64,000 nt of DNA, taken from Impatiens glandulifera (lineage: Eukaryota; Streptophyta; Magnoliopsida; Ericales; Balsaminaceae). Under the pieces are notes generated by a model. It was not told the origin of the DNA. It worked only from the letters and a program-made list of their open reading frames with translations, and ran no database searches. A program made the position numbers and the translations under genes. Numbering within the stretch: the stretch's first letter is position 1; each line of letters opens with the position of its first letter. Positions 26,044-37,759 of the stretch are shown piece by piece. The stretch spans positions 76,936,218 to 77,000,217 of the forward strand of contig NC_061862.1 of NCBI RefSeq assembly GCF_907164915.1. Reading direction: 5' to 3'.

Positions 26044-26250
26044 ATTGGTATCAGAGCTGAAATGACGAAGAGATCGGATGGAAGTTCAAAGGTCATGGAT
26101 GAAGTAGAGAATCTTCCTCATGGGACCGGAGAAGATGGTAGGATCTCTCGCAAAGTTCAAACGAGATGATCCAAAGCTACCAAAGAAAGAGAGAGATCAA
26201 GGGACGCTATCGTTGACATTATCGTCAGGCTGGAGAAGGTAGAACTCACA

Positions 26251-27265
26251 ATGGCGTACGGACAAGATAATGTTGGGGACCTAGAGGAACGCATTGTCGA
26301 GCTTGAGAAGGAGAGAGACGAGCTCCGGGAAGAAATGCAAGGTGCCTTAAACGAGGGCTTGTCAAAATGTCAAGAGCAAACTCAGATCGTGGAGCAAACC
26401 CTAATTGGTGAAATCAATACCTTGACCGAGAAACTCGAGGTAATGTCATCTAAACTACAAGCCACCGAAGAGGATGTGTTGTTACTCAAGAAGGCGGTTG
26501 CGCAAGAGTGCGGACATGCGCCTGTTGGAGTCCCCAATCCGACAAGGATAGATGTTCCAAGGCCTAAAGCATATTTAGGCGAGAGGAATGCAAAGGAGAT
26601 TGATAACTTATTGCGGGGTCTGGAGTAGTACTTCAAAGCACTTGGCCTGGTAGAAGGGGTGAGGAGGATAGATACTGCCACAACATACCTGGAAGACACC
26701 GCAATGTTGTGGTGGAGGCGAAGGAGTATCGACATAGAAAAAGGTATGTGTTCTATTAATACTTGGGGAGAGTTTAAGGAAGAACTCAAGAGGCAGTTCT
26801 ATTCTAAAAATGCCATTCGAGAAACAAGAGCTAAGTTGCGGCGACTCTCACAAAGGGGGAGTATCAAGGAGTTTGTCAAGGAGTTCATCGCTACTCTCCT
26901 TGAAATCCCTAACTACTCAGACGACGAGGCCTTGTTTGCCTTCACAGATGGTCTACAAATGTGGGCGAAACTGGAGTTGGAACGGCGTGGTGTCCAAGAT
27001 CTAACACCGCGATTGCTATTGCTGAATCTCTTGTTGAAATGAGAAGGTAAGAGAAACCAAAGTCGACTTATGAGAGGAATGACGAGGGGGGAAATGGTGG
27101 AGACCATTTCTACAGCAATGAAGACCCAGCTAAGAGTACGAAGCCCAATGGTAGAGGAGATCGAGACGAGAAACGTGGAGAGAGACCCCGGATAAAGTGT
27201 TTTTTTTGTGAAGGGCCACATAAAGCAAGAGAGTGTCCTATGAAGAACAAACTATTCGCTTTGAT
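26251..27265 (+). pseudogene. Retrotransposon gag with zinc knuckle, disrupted
   Basis: Encodes a nucleocapsid-type protein: an N-terminal coiled coil (ELEKERDELREEMQ), the gag core (RRIDTATTYLEDTAMLWWRR, then FKEELKRQFY) and a CCHC knuckle CFFCEGPHKAREC at 27198-27236 with CX2CX3HX4C spacing. It is broken by a TAG at 26626-26628, a one-base frameshift near 27004 (frame changes after VQDLT) and a TAA near 27054. The product cannot be made whole without suppression. Confidence 0.85.
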
Positions 27266-27299
27266 GGAGGAGAAAGAACGCATTCACGATTAAGCTCGA

Positions 27300-27845
27300 T
27301 TGGGGTCGTTAAATCTCCTTAGTGTCGTTAAAGCAAAGTTTGAAGAGCCAAAGACCGTGAAGAAAGGACGACTATTCGTGGAAACAAAACTAAAAAGCCA
27401 TGTGGTTAAAGCCTTGTTGGATACGGGAGCCAACAACAACTTTCTAGAGGTAAAAGAGGCGGGAAGACTAGGGAATAAGTACACCAAAGAAAAGGGGTGG
27501 CTTAAAGCAGTCAATTCGGCACCAAGTGCAACTTATGGAGTTGCTCGTAATGTAAAGGTGAACTTGGTGGAGTGGACTGGCCTTATGGATTTCTCCATTA
27601 TTGACATGGACCACTACAAAATGGTTTTTGGCATAGAGTTCCTAGACAAGGTAAATGCATTTATACTCCCTTCTGTTAATACTATGTACATACTAGAGCA
27701 AGGCAATACTTGCACAATACATTTAACACGAGAAGGCAAAAAAGAAATTAGGCATCTCTCTACCATGCAACTCTCAAAAGGTGTGAAGGAGGCCTACCCA
27801 TCATCTTTTGTTACTTTGAAAGAAGATGAGAAAACTGTGGTCTAA
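27300..27845 (+). pseudogene. Retropepsin-like protease domain of the LTR element
   Basis: 181 open codons. The active-site motif ALLDTGANNNFL at about 27408-27443 marks an aspartic protease of the retrotransposon type, and the surrounding FVETKLKSHVVKA and VFGIEFLDKV fit gypsy elements. It is normally part of the gag-pol polyprotein; here a stop just upstream (TAA near 27292) separates it from gag. Confidence 0.8.
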
Positions 27846-28380
27846 GAGAAGACACCTCTGGAAGTTACAACTGTCCTAGAGAAAGTTCAGGTTGTAATGC
27901 TCGCTAAATTTCCAAAGAAACTCCACCATGAGAGAGAGGTGGACCATAGAGAAGAGTTAGTCAATGGTACTAAACCATCGGCGACAATCCTTTATCGCAT
28001 TGAATCTCCCCAATTGGAGGGATTGAAGAGACAACCGGAGGAGTTGCTCTTCAAGAAAGAACAACCGGAGGAGTTGCTCTTCAAGAAAGGGAAGTGGGAA
28101 ATTGACAAGACCGCCAAGAGAATGAAGATATGAGAGGACAAGAAGAGAAGACATTTGGAGTTCGGAGGAAACCAAGTGGTAGTAAAATTTCTCCTCCATC
28201 AAGAGAGACGATTTTCCAAAGTTCATAAGTGGTCTGTGAGGCGATACGAAGGCCCTTTCTTAGAGAAGAAACGGGTTGGAAAGCTAGCATATCGCTCAAA
28301 ACTTCTGTCGCATTTGGAGACATCATTCAGACCTACAAAGAGGATGCGACGAAGACGTCGCCGGAATGAGTGGGGGAGAA
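27846..28380 (+). pseudogene. RT start fused to post-integrase tail by deletion
   Basis: 27891-28060 encodes the segment that leads into reverse transcriptase (EVDHREELVNGTKPSA, LEGLKRQPEELL). A 29-bp tandem duplication (caaccggaggagttgctctt and following bases) at about 28032-28090 follows. Then comes KWEIDKTAKRM, a TGA, and DKKRRHLEF with KVHKWSVRRYEGPF, which belongs to the tail after integrase. The RT catalytic core, RNase H and integrase are absent, so the deletion junction lies next to the duplicated 29-mer. Confidence 0.75.
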
Positions 28381-28847
28381 TGTCACGGCCCACTTGTCTT
28401 CCTAACCCAAGAGGTTTAATCTTTCATGAAGGCCCAACACAAAGAACCTTCTAGAAGCCTTGTAAGAAAGAATGTCATGCTCTACATTAATGGGTCATTT
28501 AATGTAGTGGTTGGTTAATAAACTATTAAGGTGGTAGTTGGGTAGTAAGTCATCAATGTAGTAGTTGGATAGCACACAATTAATGGGGTAGTTGAGTGTT
28601 ATGTAATTAATGTAGTAGTTGGGGATAGCCTATAAATACCTTTGAGGTATTCCTTTGTAAAATACCAAGTATTCAAATGAGATAATATTAATATTCTTTG
28701 TAAGAGTTTACTTTCTCTCTAGAATTTTTGTGTCAATTCTATTAAACGTCGAGTGTTGCGTCGAGAAAGCCCGACTAGTTACTCGTTCTTGCGAAGATCA
28801 ATATTAGTGTCGCACGGATCGTCAGTGGAAAGACTGAGCCCGTGACA
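28381..28847 (+). repeat. 3' LTR
   Basis: Direct copy of the 5' LTR, 467 bp, ending CCGTGACA, followed by aagttactcg of the hAT-like host element. Confidence 0.9.
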
Positions 28848-28898
28848 AAGTTACTCGTTCTTGTATTGGTTGCCTTACCCCATGACCCTAAATGCATC

Positions 28899-31056
28899 AA
28901 ATGTATAATATAATTAAATAATGTTTTAAGTGATTATAAAATATAGTAAAAATATAATAATATTAAGATTTAATAAATATAAAACTAATATGTATACTAT
29001 CTAAGTGCATCTAGCATTTGTCCTTGGTGGTTAGAGTAAATGAAAAACTATTTTCATTTAATTTCTTTTTTTCAGTCTATAGAAATGCATTAACTTCCAC
29101 TCACTCCCGGAAGGGAAAACTATTTTCATTACTATAATCTGTTTGTTATGTAATTTCTTATATATTTACATCAAAATCATTTATAATCTCTCCATATTTT
29201 TGTTTGAATTTGAAACACCTTTTATATTTAAAAACATGTCTATTGAAACTTTTTTTCTCTTATATTTATATTATTTATTATATATATATATATATATATA
29301 TAAACTTTATTTTCATAAAAAAAATTATATATTACAAAAAAAATTTTAAAAATTTCAATATATAATTGTTATAATTTATATAAAAAACATAAATAAATAA
29401 CAATATCAAGTCTTCACGAATACTTTAACTTTTAAAAAATTATTTTAAAAATTAGTAAAAGTATTAAAATTCTATATTTATAAGCAAGTAATGTAAATAT
29501 GTTATTTTATTAGTTACCTAAAATAAAATATAAAAAAAATATTTAAAAAAAAGAAAAGAAATTATTAATAATTTTATAAATTAAAATATATAACTTACAC
29601 TTTAATTTATAAATAATTATTGGTTAACATTTAAATTCAATGTTATGAACCTAAAATTGCATTATTAATATTATTATTGTATTTATATAATTATAAATAT
29701 ATATATATATATAAATCTATAAAATATTAAAAAATATATAAACTAATAAATTAAATTCATTTACTATATTAATAATTTATGATAATATTTTATTTTTTGT
29801 TTAACACTTATTTAAAAAAAATATAAAATTAATAAAAATTAAAAATATAAATAATTTTTTAGATAATATATAAAACAAATATTTTATAATAATTATTTAA
29901 CTTTATTAAATATTTTTATTATAAATAGAAATTAAATATTAGTATAATATAAATAGATAAATCGGTGTTAATTATAATAAAATATTATATGTTTTAATAT
30001 AAATTTATTATTTTAAAATATTTTTTATTATATTATATGTTTTTTAATAAATTAATTAATCAGATATTAAAATATTTATACTTTATTTAATTTATATAAA
30101 AAATATATTTTAATTTTCTAACTCAAATATTTTACTTTTTTTTCTTTATAAATATTTTAAATTTGAAACCCGGTATTTTTATATAATATAAAATTTAAAA
30201 ATTAAACTTGGTTTAATATATATATATATATATATATATATTATGTAATTTATTATTAAAAATATAATTTCTTAATAAAAAAACTTGTTTCAAATTACTT
30301 TTTATTTTAATTTTGATATTATGTAACTTCATTCAAATTACTTTTTATTTTAATTTTCTTATATATCTTATAATTTTTATTTTATTTTCTGATTTTGCAA
30401 AATAATCTGATAAATAATGTCAATTTTTTTAGTATATGTTTCATTGTCAATTTATTTTATATTTTGGTGTGTATAAAATGATAAAGTTGATAAAAAATTA
30501 TAATGAAAATTTCTAAAGTAAAATATGTTAAAAAAAATAAGTATAAAAAGTATTTGAAGCATTTAATGGTTAAAAGTCTAGTTTTACGTGCTTATATATC
30601 TTCTAATTCAGGTTTAACAGTGCAAATAATATCTGAAATTTTATTTATGTAGGAGAAATCAGTCTATGTTGATAAGATCATGTTAAATTTTAAAAATATA
30701 AATAATGACATGCATGATGTTGTATAAAATATAAAAGTATTATTATATATTTTATTTAGCTCATAAATATATAAATATATGGTGAATGGTGAATATTTTA
30801 AGTTCTAAGGGATTATCAAAACTTATTTTCTTGAAAAAAAAACTATTCTCAATGCTATTATATGTTTATGTTGTAACTTTCTATATATTTACATCAAAAT
30901 CATTTATTATATCTCTATATTACTTTTTGAGTTTGATACACTTTTTATAGATATAAACATAAAATTCTATATTGTGCAGTTTTTCTCTTATATTTATTAT
31001 ATATTTGATTTTTATTTATTATATATATATATATAATAACTTTATTTTCATAAAAT
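28899..31056. other. AT-rich duplicated unit, end of copy 1 and start of copy 2
   Basis: No coding potential. It includes long AT dinucleotide runs at about 29280-29302 and 30215-30242. Copy 1 of the duplicated unit runs to about 30360, and copy 2 starts at about 30385. Confidence 0.6.
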
Positions 31057-32444
31057 TTTAAGCATAAAAATTTGACTTACCTGTTTTCAAATAATATTAT
31101 TATTTTTAATAATAGTGAAATGTATTTTAAAATTTATATTTAAAATAACTTAAAGAAAGAATTAAAATATATTTAAGGATTAATTATTGTAATAATTAAA
31201 CTTTAATTAGAAAAATTATTCTAAAAATTTGAAAATAATTTGAGGATAAAATATTGTAGTTATTTTACCCAAAATTAGACAAAAAAAGAACTTAAAAATA
31301 TTTAATTGTGATTTAATCATGAATTATGTTTAATTTATAGTTTAAACCAATTAAATAAGATACCCCAAAATTCCTAAAAATACCTTAAAAATTAAATATG
31401 AACATAATTGTTATTGCGTTGATAAAAATATTTTTTTATGGATTTTTTGGTGAAAAAGTGAGTGACAAAGGAATTAAAAATCGATTTTTAATAACATTTT
31501 AATAAAAAATAAAATCTAATAATCTGGTATAGCAGAAGTTATTTTTAATTTTTGCAGCATGATTCTAGGCCATTAGATCGATCTGGATTTTCATCTAGTG
31601 CTCAGAAAATAGCCAAGCTCGCACGCGCCTGCCACACTAGATCAACTAACGGGATGGACTAACCCCATTAGTCAAAACTGCGGACCGCGGATGGAACTCG
31701 AATGATGTTAAGCAAAACGACGTAGTTTTAGTCTTCTTCTTCGCCGAAAACGCGACATCGCCGATACGTTTCTTCCAGAGAGGAAAACTTTGTCACTTCT
31801 CGACCTTATCCACTGATTTATTTGCATACACATTCGTCTCATCATCGCCTATCATAGCCCTAGACCTAGGTTGTACACCTCGCGCTAAAACGGGCTGCCA
31901 CAAAGAAGATAGGATTTAGGGATAAGACTGGAAATGGGCGAATTCAAGTTAAATTGGGCTTCTTCAACCGACCTTCCTCGACTATAAATATCTCTTATGC
32001 TCTGTAAATCAAATCATCAAACAATTACACAACTTAACGATTTGAATCAAGATTTGAAGAATCTGGCAAAGACTAATTTTTGTCAAAACCTCCTTTGGCG
32101 TCTCTTGCTTCGATCCAGGCTTCTAGATAGCCTCCAACACATCCCAAGAGTGTTCTCCAAGTGTTTGTATGAATCCAGAACACTTGAATTTCAGATTATA
32201 ATTGAAATTTTGATTTTTTTTTCAAATTTTCTTGTTTGATCGGGTTTGATCTATTCTTGAGCTTGATTGTATGATTTCATTGTTTAGAATCATTATATAT
32301 CATGTATGAACTTTTTATTGAAAGAAAACATATCAAATCAACATAAATCAAGAATTTCAAAAATTGAAATTTGAAAACTAGATTTTTTAAAATATCATGT
32401 TCTTGAGTTTAATCCGATTTTTTTGATTCAATTAGTTTCTATAC

Positions 32445-32830
32445 AAAGTGGGACTCGGTCATAATCATTGGTCCAAGGTCTAGGGTTCTTAGTCTTAGGT
32501 CAAATTAAGGCTCGGTCCTAGGTTAGAAATATCGGTTATAGGCTAAGGGGAGGGCTCGGTCCTAAGTCAGAAAACTCGGTCTAGCTCCACAGTCCTAGGC
32601 TAAAACCATCAGTCGCGAGACTCGGTCCTTCCTCAAGAACACTGGTCCTGGTCCTCGGTCCTAGCTTAAGAACATCGGTCCTGGGTCAGAAAACTCGGTC
32701 TTAGGATCCTCAGTTTTGGGTGCGTTTTCTCGGTCCTGGGTTTTGACCAAGGGTTCGTTTTCTCGGTCCTAATTTCGAACTCAGGATTTGTTTTCTCGGT
32801 CCTAAGCTAAAACCTTAGGACCGAGTGTTC
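32445..32830 (+). repeat. Degenerate minisatellite of tcggtccta phrases
   Basis: About a dozen irregularly spaced copies of ctcggtcct(a) with interspersed aaactcggtc variants. The same motif is present in reverse complement at 34975-35520. Confidence 0.8.
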
Positions 32831-34974
32831 TTATTTTGGTCTAAAATTTCAGAAGTCCATAACTTTTGATTGGGATCATGAAATCATGATCCGTAAGCTA
32901 CATTAAGTTTATATGATCATGAAGAACAAAATCCCTAAAATAAATCACGATTTTGAAAACTTTACGAAGATCAATTTTAAAACATCATTTTTAGGTCATA
33001 TTTTGGAATCTTTTAAATTATGCCATTTCAATGTCTGATTTTTGTTTCATTAGCTTTGAGATGATAAATATAGTTAATCTAAACCAAAATAAGAACTTCA
33101 TAACATCATTAAAACAATTTTTGAAGATTGAATTCAAATAAAAAAAATTAAAAACAAGATTTGATAAAAAAAAATGATCAAAGTGATGAAACAGTTACTT
33201 GAAATTCATCCTAACATGTTAACAAACATGTATAACAACTAATTGGATAAAAAAATCTAGATTAAAACTCAAAAACACATAAATTAAAATTCCAGTTTTA
33301 AGCTTAAATTTTCAAATTTCAGTTTGATCAAACATGATCAAAACGTGATTACATATGTTTGAGAATCATTCTAACATGTTAATAAACATGTATAGCAACT
33401 AATTGAACCAAAAAATCGGAATAAACTCAAGACATGAGATTTAAAAAAATTCAGTTTTCAAGTTTGATTTTCTCAAATTTTTTATTTAGGTGGATTTGAT
33501 CTTATTTCTTTTGATAGAAAACTTATATATGATATATAGAATGATTCCAAACAAAGAAATTTCACAATCAAGCTTAAGAACAAGATCAAACCGATCAAAC
33601 TTAAGAAATCTGAAAAAATTCAAATTTCAAATCACAAATAATGATACAAATGATTTTAAAGCATACCAACAGCTAGAGAACACTCCTTGGAGATGTTGGA
33701 TGCTTTCCCAAAGCTTGAATCGCGATTGGGATCGTTCAAGACAGTTTTCATAGAAACTGTTCTTTGCCGGAATTTGGATCTGTCGATTGAAGCTGTAAGG
33801 GACTATGATTGTTCGATGTCTTGGTAGTGTAAGGGTGTTGGAGTATTTATATTGCTCTAAGGTCGGTCGGAGATGGGTAATTGAAGTTTAAATTTCCCTT
33901 CGATAATCTTATCCCTAAATTTTATCATGTAGTTGGCAACCTTATCTAGTGCAAGATAAGGCTGGAGGATAAGGGCGAAGTGTAGGCATCGATGAGGGGA
34001 GCACGTGGCCAAAATTTGGAGCGAGAAGGATGCCCGTAGCGTGCGTTGTCCCTTTTGGAAGAATCGCGCTAGCGAGGTCACGATTCTGGCGAACCTTGCG
34101 TCCCAACAAAGAAGACGAAGGAAACGACGTCGTCACAATTTTATTTTATTTTTGGTATTTTTAGGAATTTTGGAGTATTTTATTTAATTGCTTTAAGTAA
34201 TGAATTAAACATAAATCATGATTTCTTTGGTCTAATTTGGGTAAAATAAATACAATATTTTATTTTCAAATTATTTTTAAAATTTTGAATAATTTCCTTA
34301 ATTAGAGTTTAATTATCACAATAATTAACCCTTAATTATGTTTTAATTCCTTCTTAAGTTATCTTAATATAAAAATTCAAAATACTATTTAATATTATTA
34401 AAAATAATAATATTATTTGAAAATAGGGTAAATCAAATTTTCATGCTTACAAACTGTAATAACGTTTTGATCATGTTTGATCCAACTGCGTTTTAAAATT
34501 TAAACATAAAAAACTGGATTTTTGATATCTTGTGTTCTTGAGTTTAATCTGAATTTATTGATTCAATTAGTTGTTATACATGTTTGTTAACATATTAGAA
34601 TGATCTCCGCAACTGTAACATCGATTTGATCATGTTTGATCAAATTGTGTTTTTGAATTTTTTTGGATTTTGATTCAATATTCAAAAATTGTTTTAATGT
34701 TTGAATAATGTTCTTATTTTGGTTGAGCTCAATTATATTCATTATTTCAAATCTAATGGAACAAAAATTAGACATTGAAATGACCTAATTTAAAAAATCT
34801 CAAATTTTGACCTAGAAATGGTGTTTTAAAATTGATCATTGTAAAGATCTTGAAATCGTGATTTATGTTAGGCTTTTGTTCTTCATTATCATATGAACTA
34901 ACTGTAGCTTACAGATCATGAATCTATGATCTGAATCAAAAGTTATAGACATTTAAAATTTTAACCAAAATAAG

Positions 34975-35520
34975 AACACCTCGGTCCTAAAGTTTTAGCC
35001 AATGACCGGTAATCATCGGTCCTGTTCTTCAGCCACGATTGAGAAAACTTAGCCTCCGGCCGAGGACCAGAATCTGTGTTCTTCAGCTCCGACCGAGAAC
35101 CAAGACCGGTGTTCTTTAGCTCCAACCGAGGATCGGGACTGGTGTTCTTGAGGAAGGACCGAGTCCCACGACCGATTGTTTTAACACAGGGCGGAGGAAC
35201 CCAATCGAGTTTCTCAACTTAGGACTGAGTCCTCCCCTTAGCCTAGAATCGATTTTTCAAACCCAAGACTGAGGAACTCGACCGAGTTTTTAAACTTAGG
35301 ACTGAGCTTTAGGACCGATGTTTCTAACCTAAGACCGAGCACCCCTTTAACATAGGACCAATGTTTCTAACCCTATGACTGATCATTCTCTTAGCCTAAG
35401 ACTGGTAAACCTAACCATAACCCTAGACCTAGGACCGATGACTAGGACCAGCGAACTTGACTCGGGACCGAGTAGACCGAGTTCGGGACCGAGCCCTTTA
35501 GTCCCTTGACCCATGCGTCA
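34975..35520 (-). repeat. Inverted counterpart of the tcggtccta minisatellite
   Basis: Repeated aggaccga / gggaccgag phrases, the reverse complement of the block at 32445-32830, within the same composite element. Confidence 0.8.
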
Positions 35521-36767
35521 AAGCCCTAGTCCGGACCACCCCGGCCTTGACCGAGCCCGATCGAGACTAGATCGGCTAAACCGTACCCAAACCCTAGGAA
35601 TCGGGTCCTAAGGCCTATTTGGTTCCACTTTTCAAAATTCAAAATTATTTTTGTAATTTTGAAACCCAAATCCATTTTCAAATATTTCTGAAAGGTTAGA
35701 AAATAATATTTTAATATTTTTGGGATACTTCATAAACCAATGTTTTGGCTAAGGTCCTGGTTGAAATTTATTTTTAAATTCTAACACTTTTTTTTATATT
35801 TTTAGGTTTTGTACTCAGATATATATCAACGCAGTCGCAGGTACGCCTTCTAAATATTTTTGTAGAATTATTTACGCAACTTAAGTCTATCCTTGTTTAG
35901 GACTCTCGGACTACTAATTGAAGAAAATAAATGTTTAAAGAAAGTTTTAATAGCTATAGTATTTTTGAAAATAAAAAAGATGTCGTCCTTTAACGGGCGC
36001 GAAAGCCCTTTCTCGAGCGTAACCGGAACATGAACCCCTTTCAGAAATGCTGGTATAAAATACGTTTATACACATATCATTTTATTGATTTTCATAAAAT
36101 TACTTAACGACTCTGATTTTTATAAAATAATCTTTTAAATTAGTTATGTTTAATTAATTTTAACCGAGTTTTGGTAAATTGTTATTTACAAAGGATTAAT
36201 TATTTTTACATAATTATTTTCTTACCGTTCTAGGTATTATCAAAATATTTTAAAAACTAAATGTTTCATTTTAAAAGATGTTTGACACGCAAATCAAAAT
36301 TAAAACGCATCGAACCTTGAGTCACTCCGTGATGTGTTCCCTGTATTATCACGCGTCCACGGTGCATGCTAAGCTCCAGAACAAGGGGAAACGATTTACC
36401 GGGCTTACAAAAATAATTATAATATTACAAAATTTTATTTAAAAAAATATATATTAGTATATATTTGTTATAATTTATATAAAATAAAAACATAAAAAAT
36501 ATCAAGTATTCAAAAAAAAAATTAATTTTAAAAAAATTATTTAAAGAATTAATAAAAATATTAAATCATTATAGTTATAAGCTAGTCATGTGAATATATG
36601 TTTATTTATTTTGTTAAATGTGAACTGAAAACTTGAATAATTTTATAAGTTACCTAAAATAATATATTAAAAAAATTAATATTATAATAAATTTTATAAG
36701 AAATTATTGTTTGTTAATATTTAAATTCAATGTTATTAAATAACCTATAATTGCATTATTAATAATA

Positions 36768-36878
36768 GAGGAGTGATAGTGGAGGAAATTTGAGGGAGAG
36801 AATGATGTGTCATACATCACTGGTTGAAAAATGATAAAAGGTTGCGCTATCTCATTCTCTCTTCCCTATCATTTCTTT
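36768..36878. mobile_element. MITE 1, 8-bp target duplication
   Basis: 111 bp flanked by perfect taataata direct repeats (36760-36767 and 36879-36886 region). The ends are GAGGAGTGATAG and, inverted, AAAGAAATGATAG. The duplicate copy near 29660 lacks it, which confirms it as an insertion. The 8-bp duplication suggests the hAT class. Confidence 0.75.
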
Positions 36879-37164
36879 TAATAATATTATTGTATTTATA
36901 TAATTATATTTTTTTTCTCCAAAAATATGAAGAATTATGTAAACTAAAATTAAATTTATTTACTTTATTAATAATTTATGATAATATTTTGTTATTTTTT
37001 ATTTTAACTCTTATTTAAATAAATATTTAAATAAATATTTTTAGAAAATATAAAAAAAATATTTTATAATAATAATTTGGACTCATTAAATATTTTTATT
37101 ATATATAAATTAAATATATAATATAAATATATATAATTCAAAAAATTTAGTAAAATATAAATAG

Positions 37165-37314
37165 AGAAATGATTGTGATAGAATTTGAGGAAAGGAATGA
37201 TGTGATTAGCAAAATTTTCCTTTCTTCTACATTTTATTTTTTTTTTCAAACATGTAGTGACACATCATTCCCTCCTAATTCTCTCCCTCAAATTTCTTCC
37301 CCTATTACTCTGCA
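37165..37314. mobile_element. MITE 2, sibling of MITE 1
   Basis: 150 bp flanked by perfect tataaata repeats (37157-37164 and 37315-37322). Its right arm, read inverted, contains gaaatttgagggagagaa and gaatgatgtgtc, also found in the left arm of MITE 1. It is absent from the corresponding place near 29955 in the other copy of the duplicated unit. Confidence 0.75.
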
Positions 37315-37759
37315 TATAAATAAATAAATAAGAGAAAAAAATATTAAGCACTAAAGATAATAATGTTAATTATGATAAAATATTATATTATGAATGTATT
37401 ATTTTAAAAAATGTTTATATTACATTACATATCATTTCAATTATTTTATTAATTAAATATTAAAATATTTATACTTTATTAAATTTTAATTACAAAAAAT
37501 ATTTTAATATTTTAACTTATATAATAATTATTTTTCTTTATAAATATTTTAAATCTTATATAATATAAAATTTAAAAATTAAACTTGGTTTAATATATAT
37601 ATATTTTAATTTATGATTAAAAATATAATTCCTTAATAAATTTTTTGTATAACAAATAGAGAGAGAAGAAATGTTTTACTCAAACCCTAGCTTTTATAAT
37701 CATAATCTAGACCTAATTAATATCATCTATCTTCTATTAGTTTAGAAATTGAAGATAAT

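Larger units (their letters stand above)
25577..28847 (+). mobile_element. Ty3/gypsy-type LTR retrotransposon, internally deleted
   Basis: Two direct LTRs (25577-26043 and 28381-28847, 467 bp each) begin TGTCACGG and end in CCGTGRCA. By eye they differ at about 25 positions, about 95% identity. The primer-binding site ttggtatcagagct just inside the 5' LTR fits initiator-methionine tRNA. A purine-rich tract, gagtgggggagaa, precedes the 3' LTR. Flanks share aagt, or aagtt if the first T is counted. The interior encodes gag, a zinc knuckle, an aspartic protease and only the start of reverse transcriptase, then jumps to the segment that normally follows integrase. Most of RT, RNase H and integrase is gone, so it is non-autonomous. 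Confidence 0.9.
25305..28890. mobile_element. hAT-like non-autonomous element split by an LTR retroelement
   Basis: The left part 25305-25576 starts CAGGGCGGTCGG. The right part 28848-28890 ends ATGACCCTA, the imperfect inverse of the left end. Flanks aatgcatt (25297-25304) and aatgcatc (28891-28898) make a 7-of-8 target duplication of hAT length. Phrases such as tgggccct and ggggccttatgcaagt resemble a common plant hAT-type family with GGCCC-rich arms. The LTR element at 25577-28847 sits inside it. Confidence 0.5.
31057..36409. mobile_element. 5.35-kb composite element with head-to-head LTR-like segments
   Basis: Comparison with the uninterrupted duplicate (29303 region) defines the insertion, flanked by a perfect 5-bp duplication aaaat (31052-31056 and 36410-36414). 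The ends read TTTAAGC and GCTTACA, close to TG...CA. The first about 1.4 kb (31057-32441) recurs inverted at 33390-34451, and each copy has a TATA-like box (ctataaatat at about 31982, atataaatac inverted). A block rich in tcggtccta phrases (32450-32830) recurs inverted as aggaccga phrases (34975-35520). No protein-coding domain is visible. It behaves like an LTR-type insertion but is internally rearranged. Confidence 0.6.
24836..37640. repeat. Tandem duplication of an AT-rich unit of about 2 kb, each copy split by insertions
   Basis: Three segments occur twice in the same order and orientation: 24836-25290 with 30385-30790, 28990-29303 with 30800-31056, and 29303-30260 with 36415-37610. Copy 1 is interrupted by the nested hAT/LTR insertion (25305-28890). 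Copy 2 is interrupted by the 5.35-kb composite element (31057-36409) and by two MITEs. Identity is patchy, so the duplication is old. The unit itself has no coding frames and is very AT-rich. Confidence 0.65.

Noticed and set aside
33857..34187. Overlapping 60-74 codon frames on both strands
   Set aside because: They lie in the LTR-like segment of the composite element and match no known protein.
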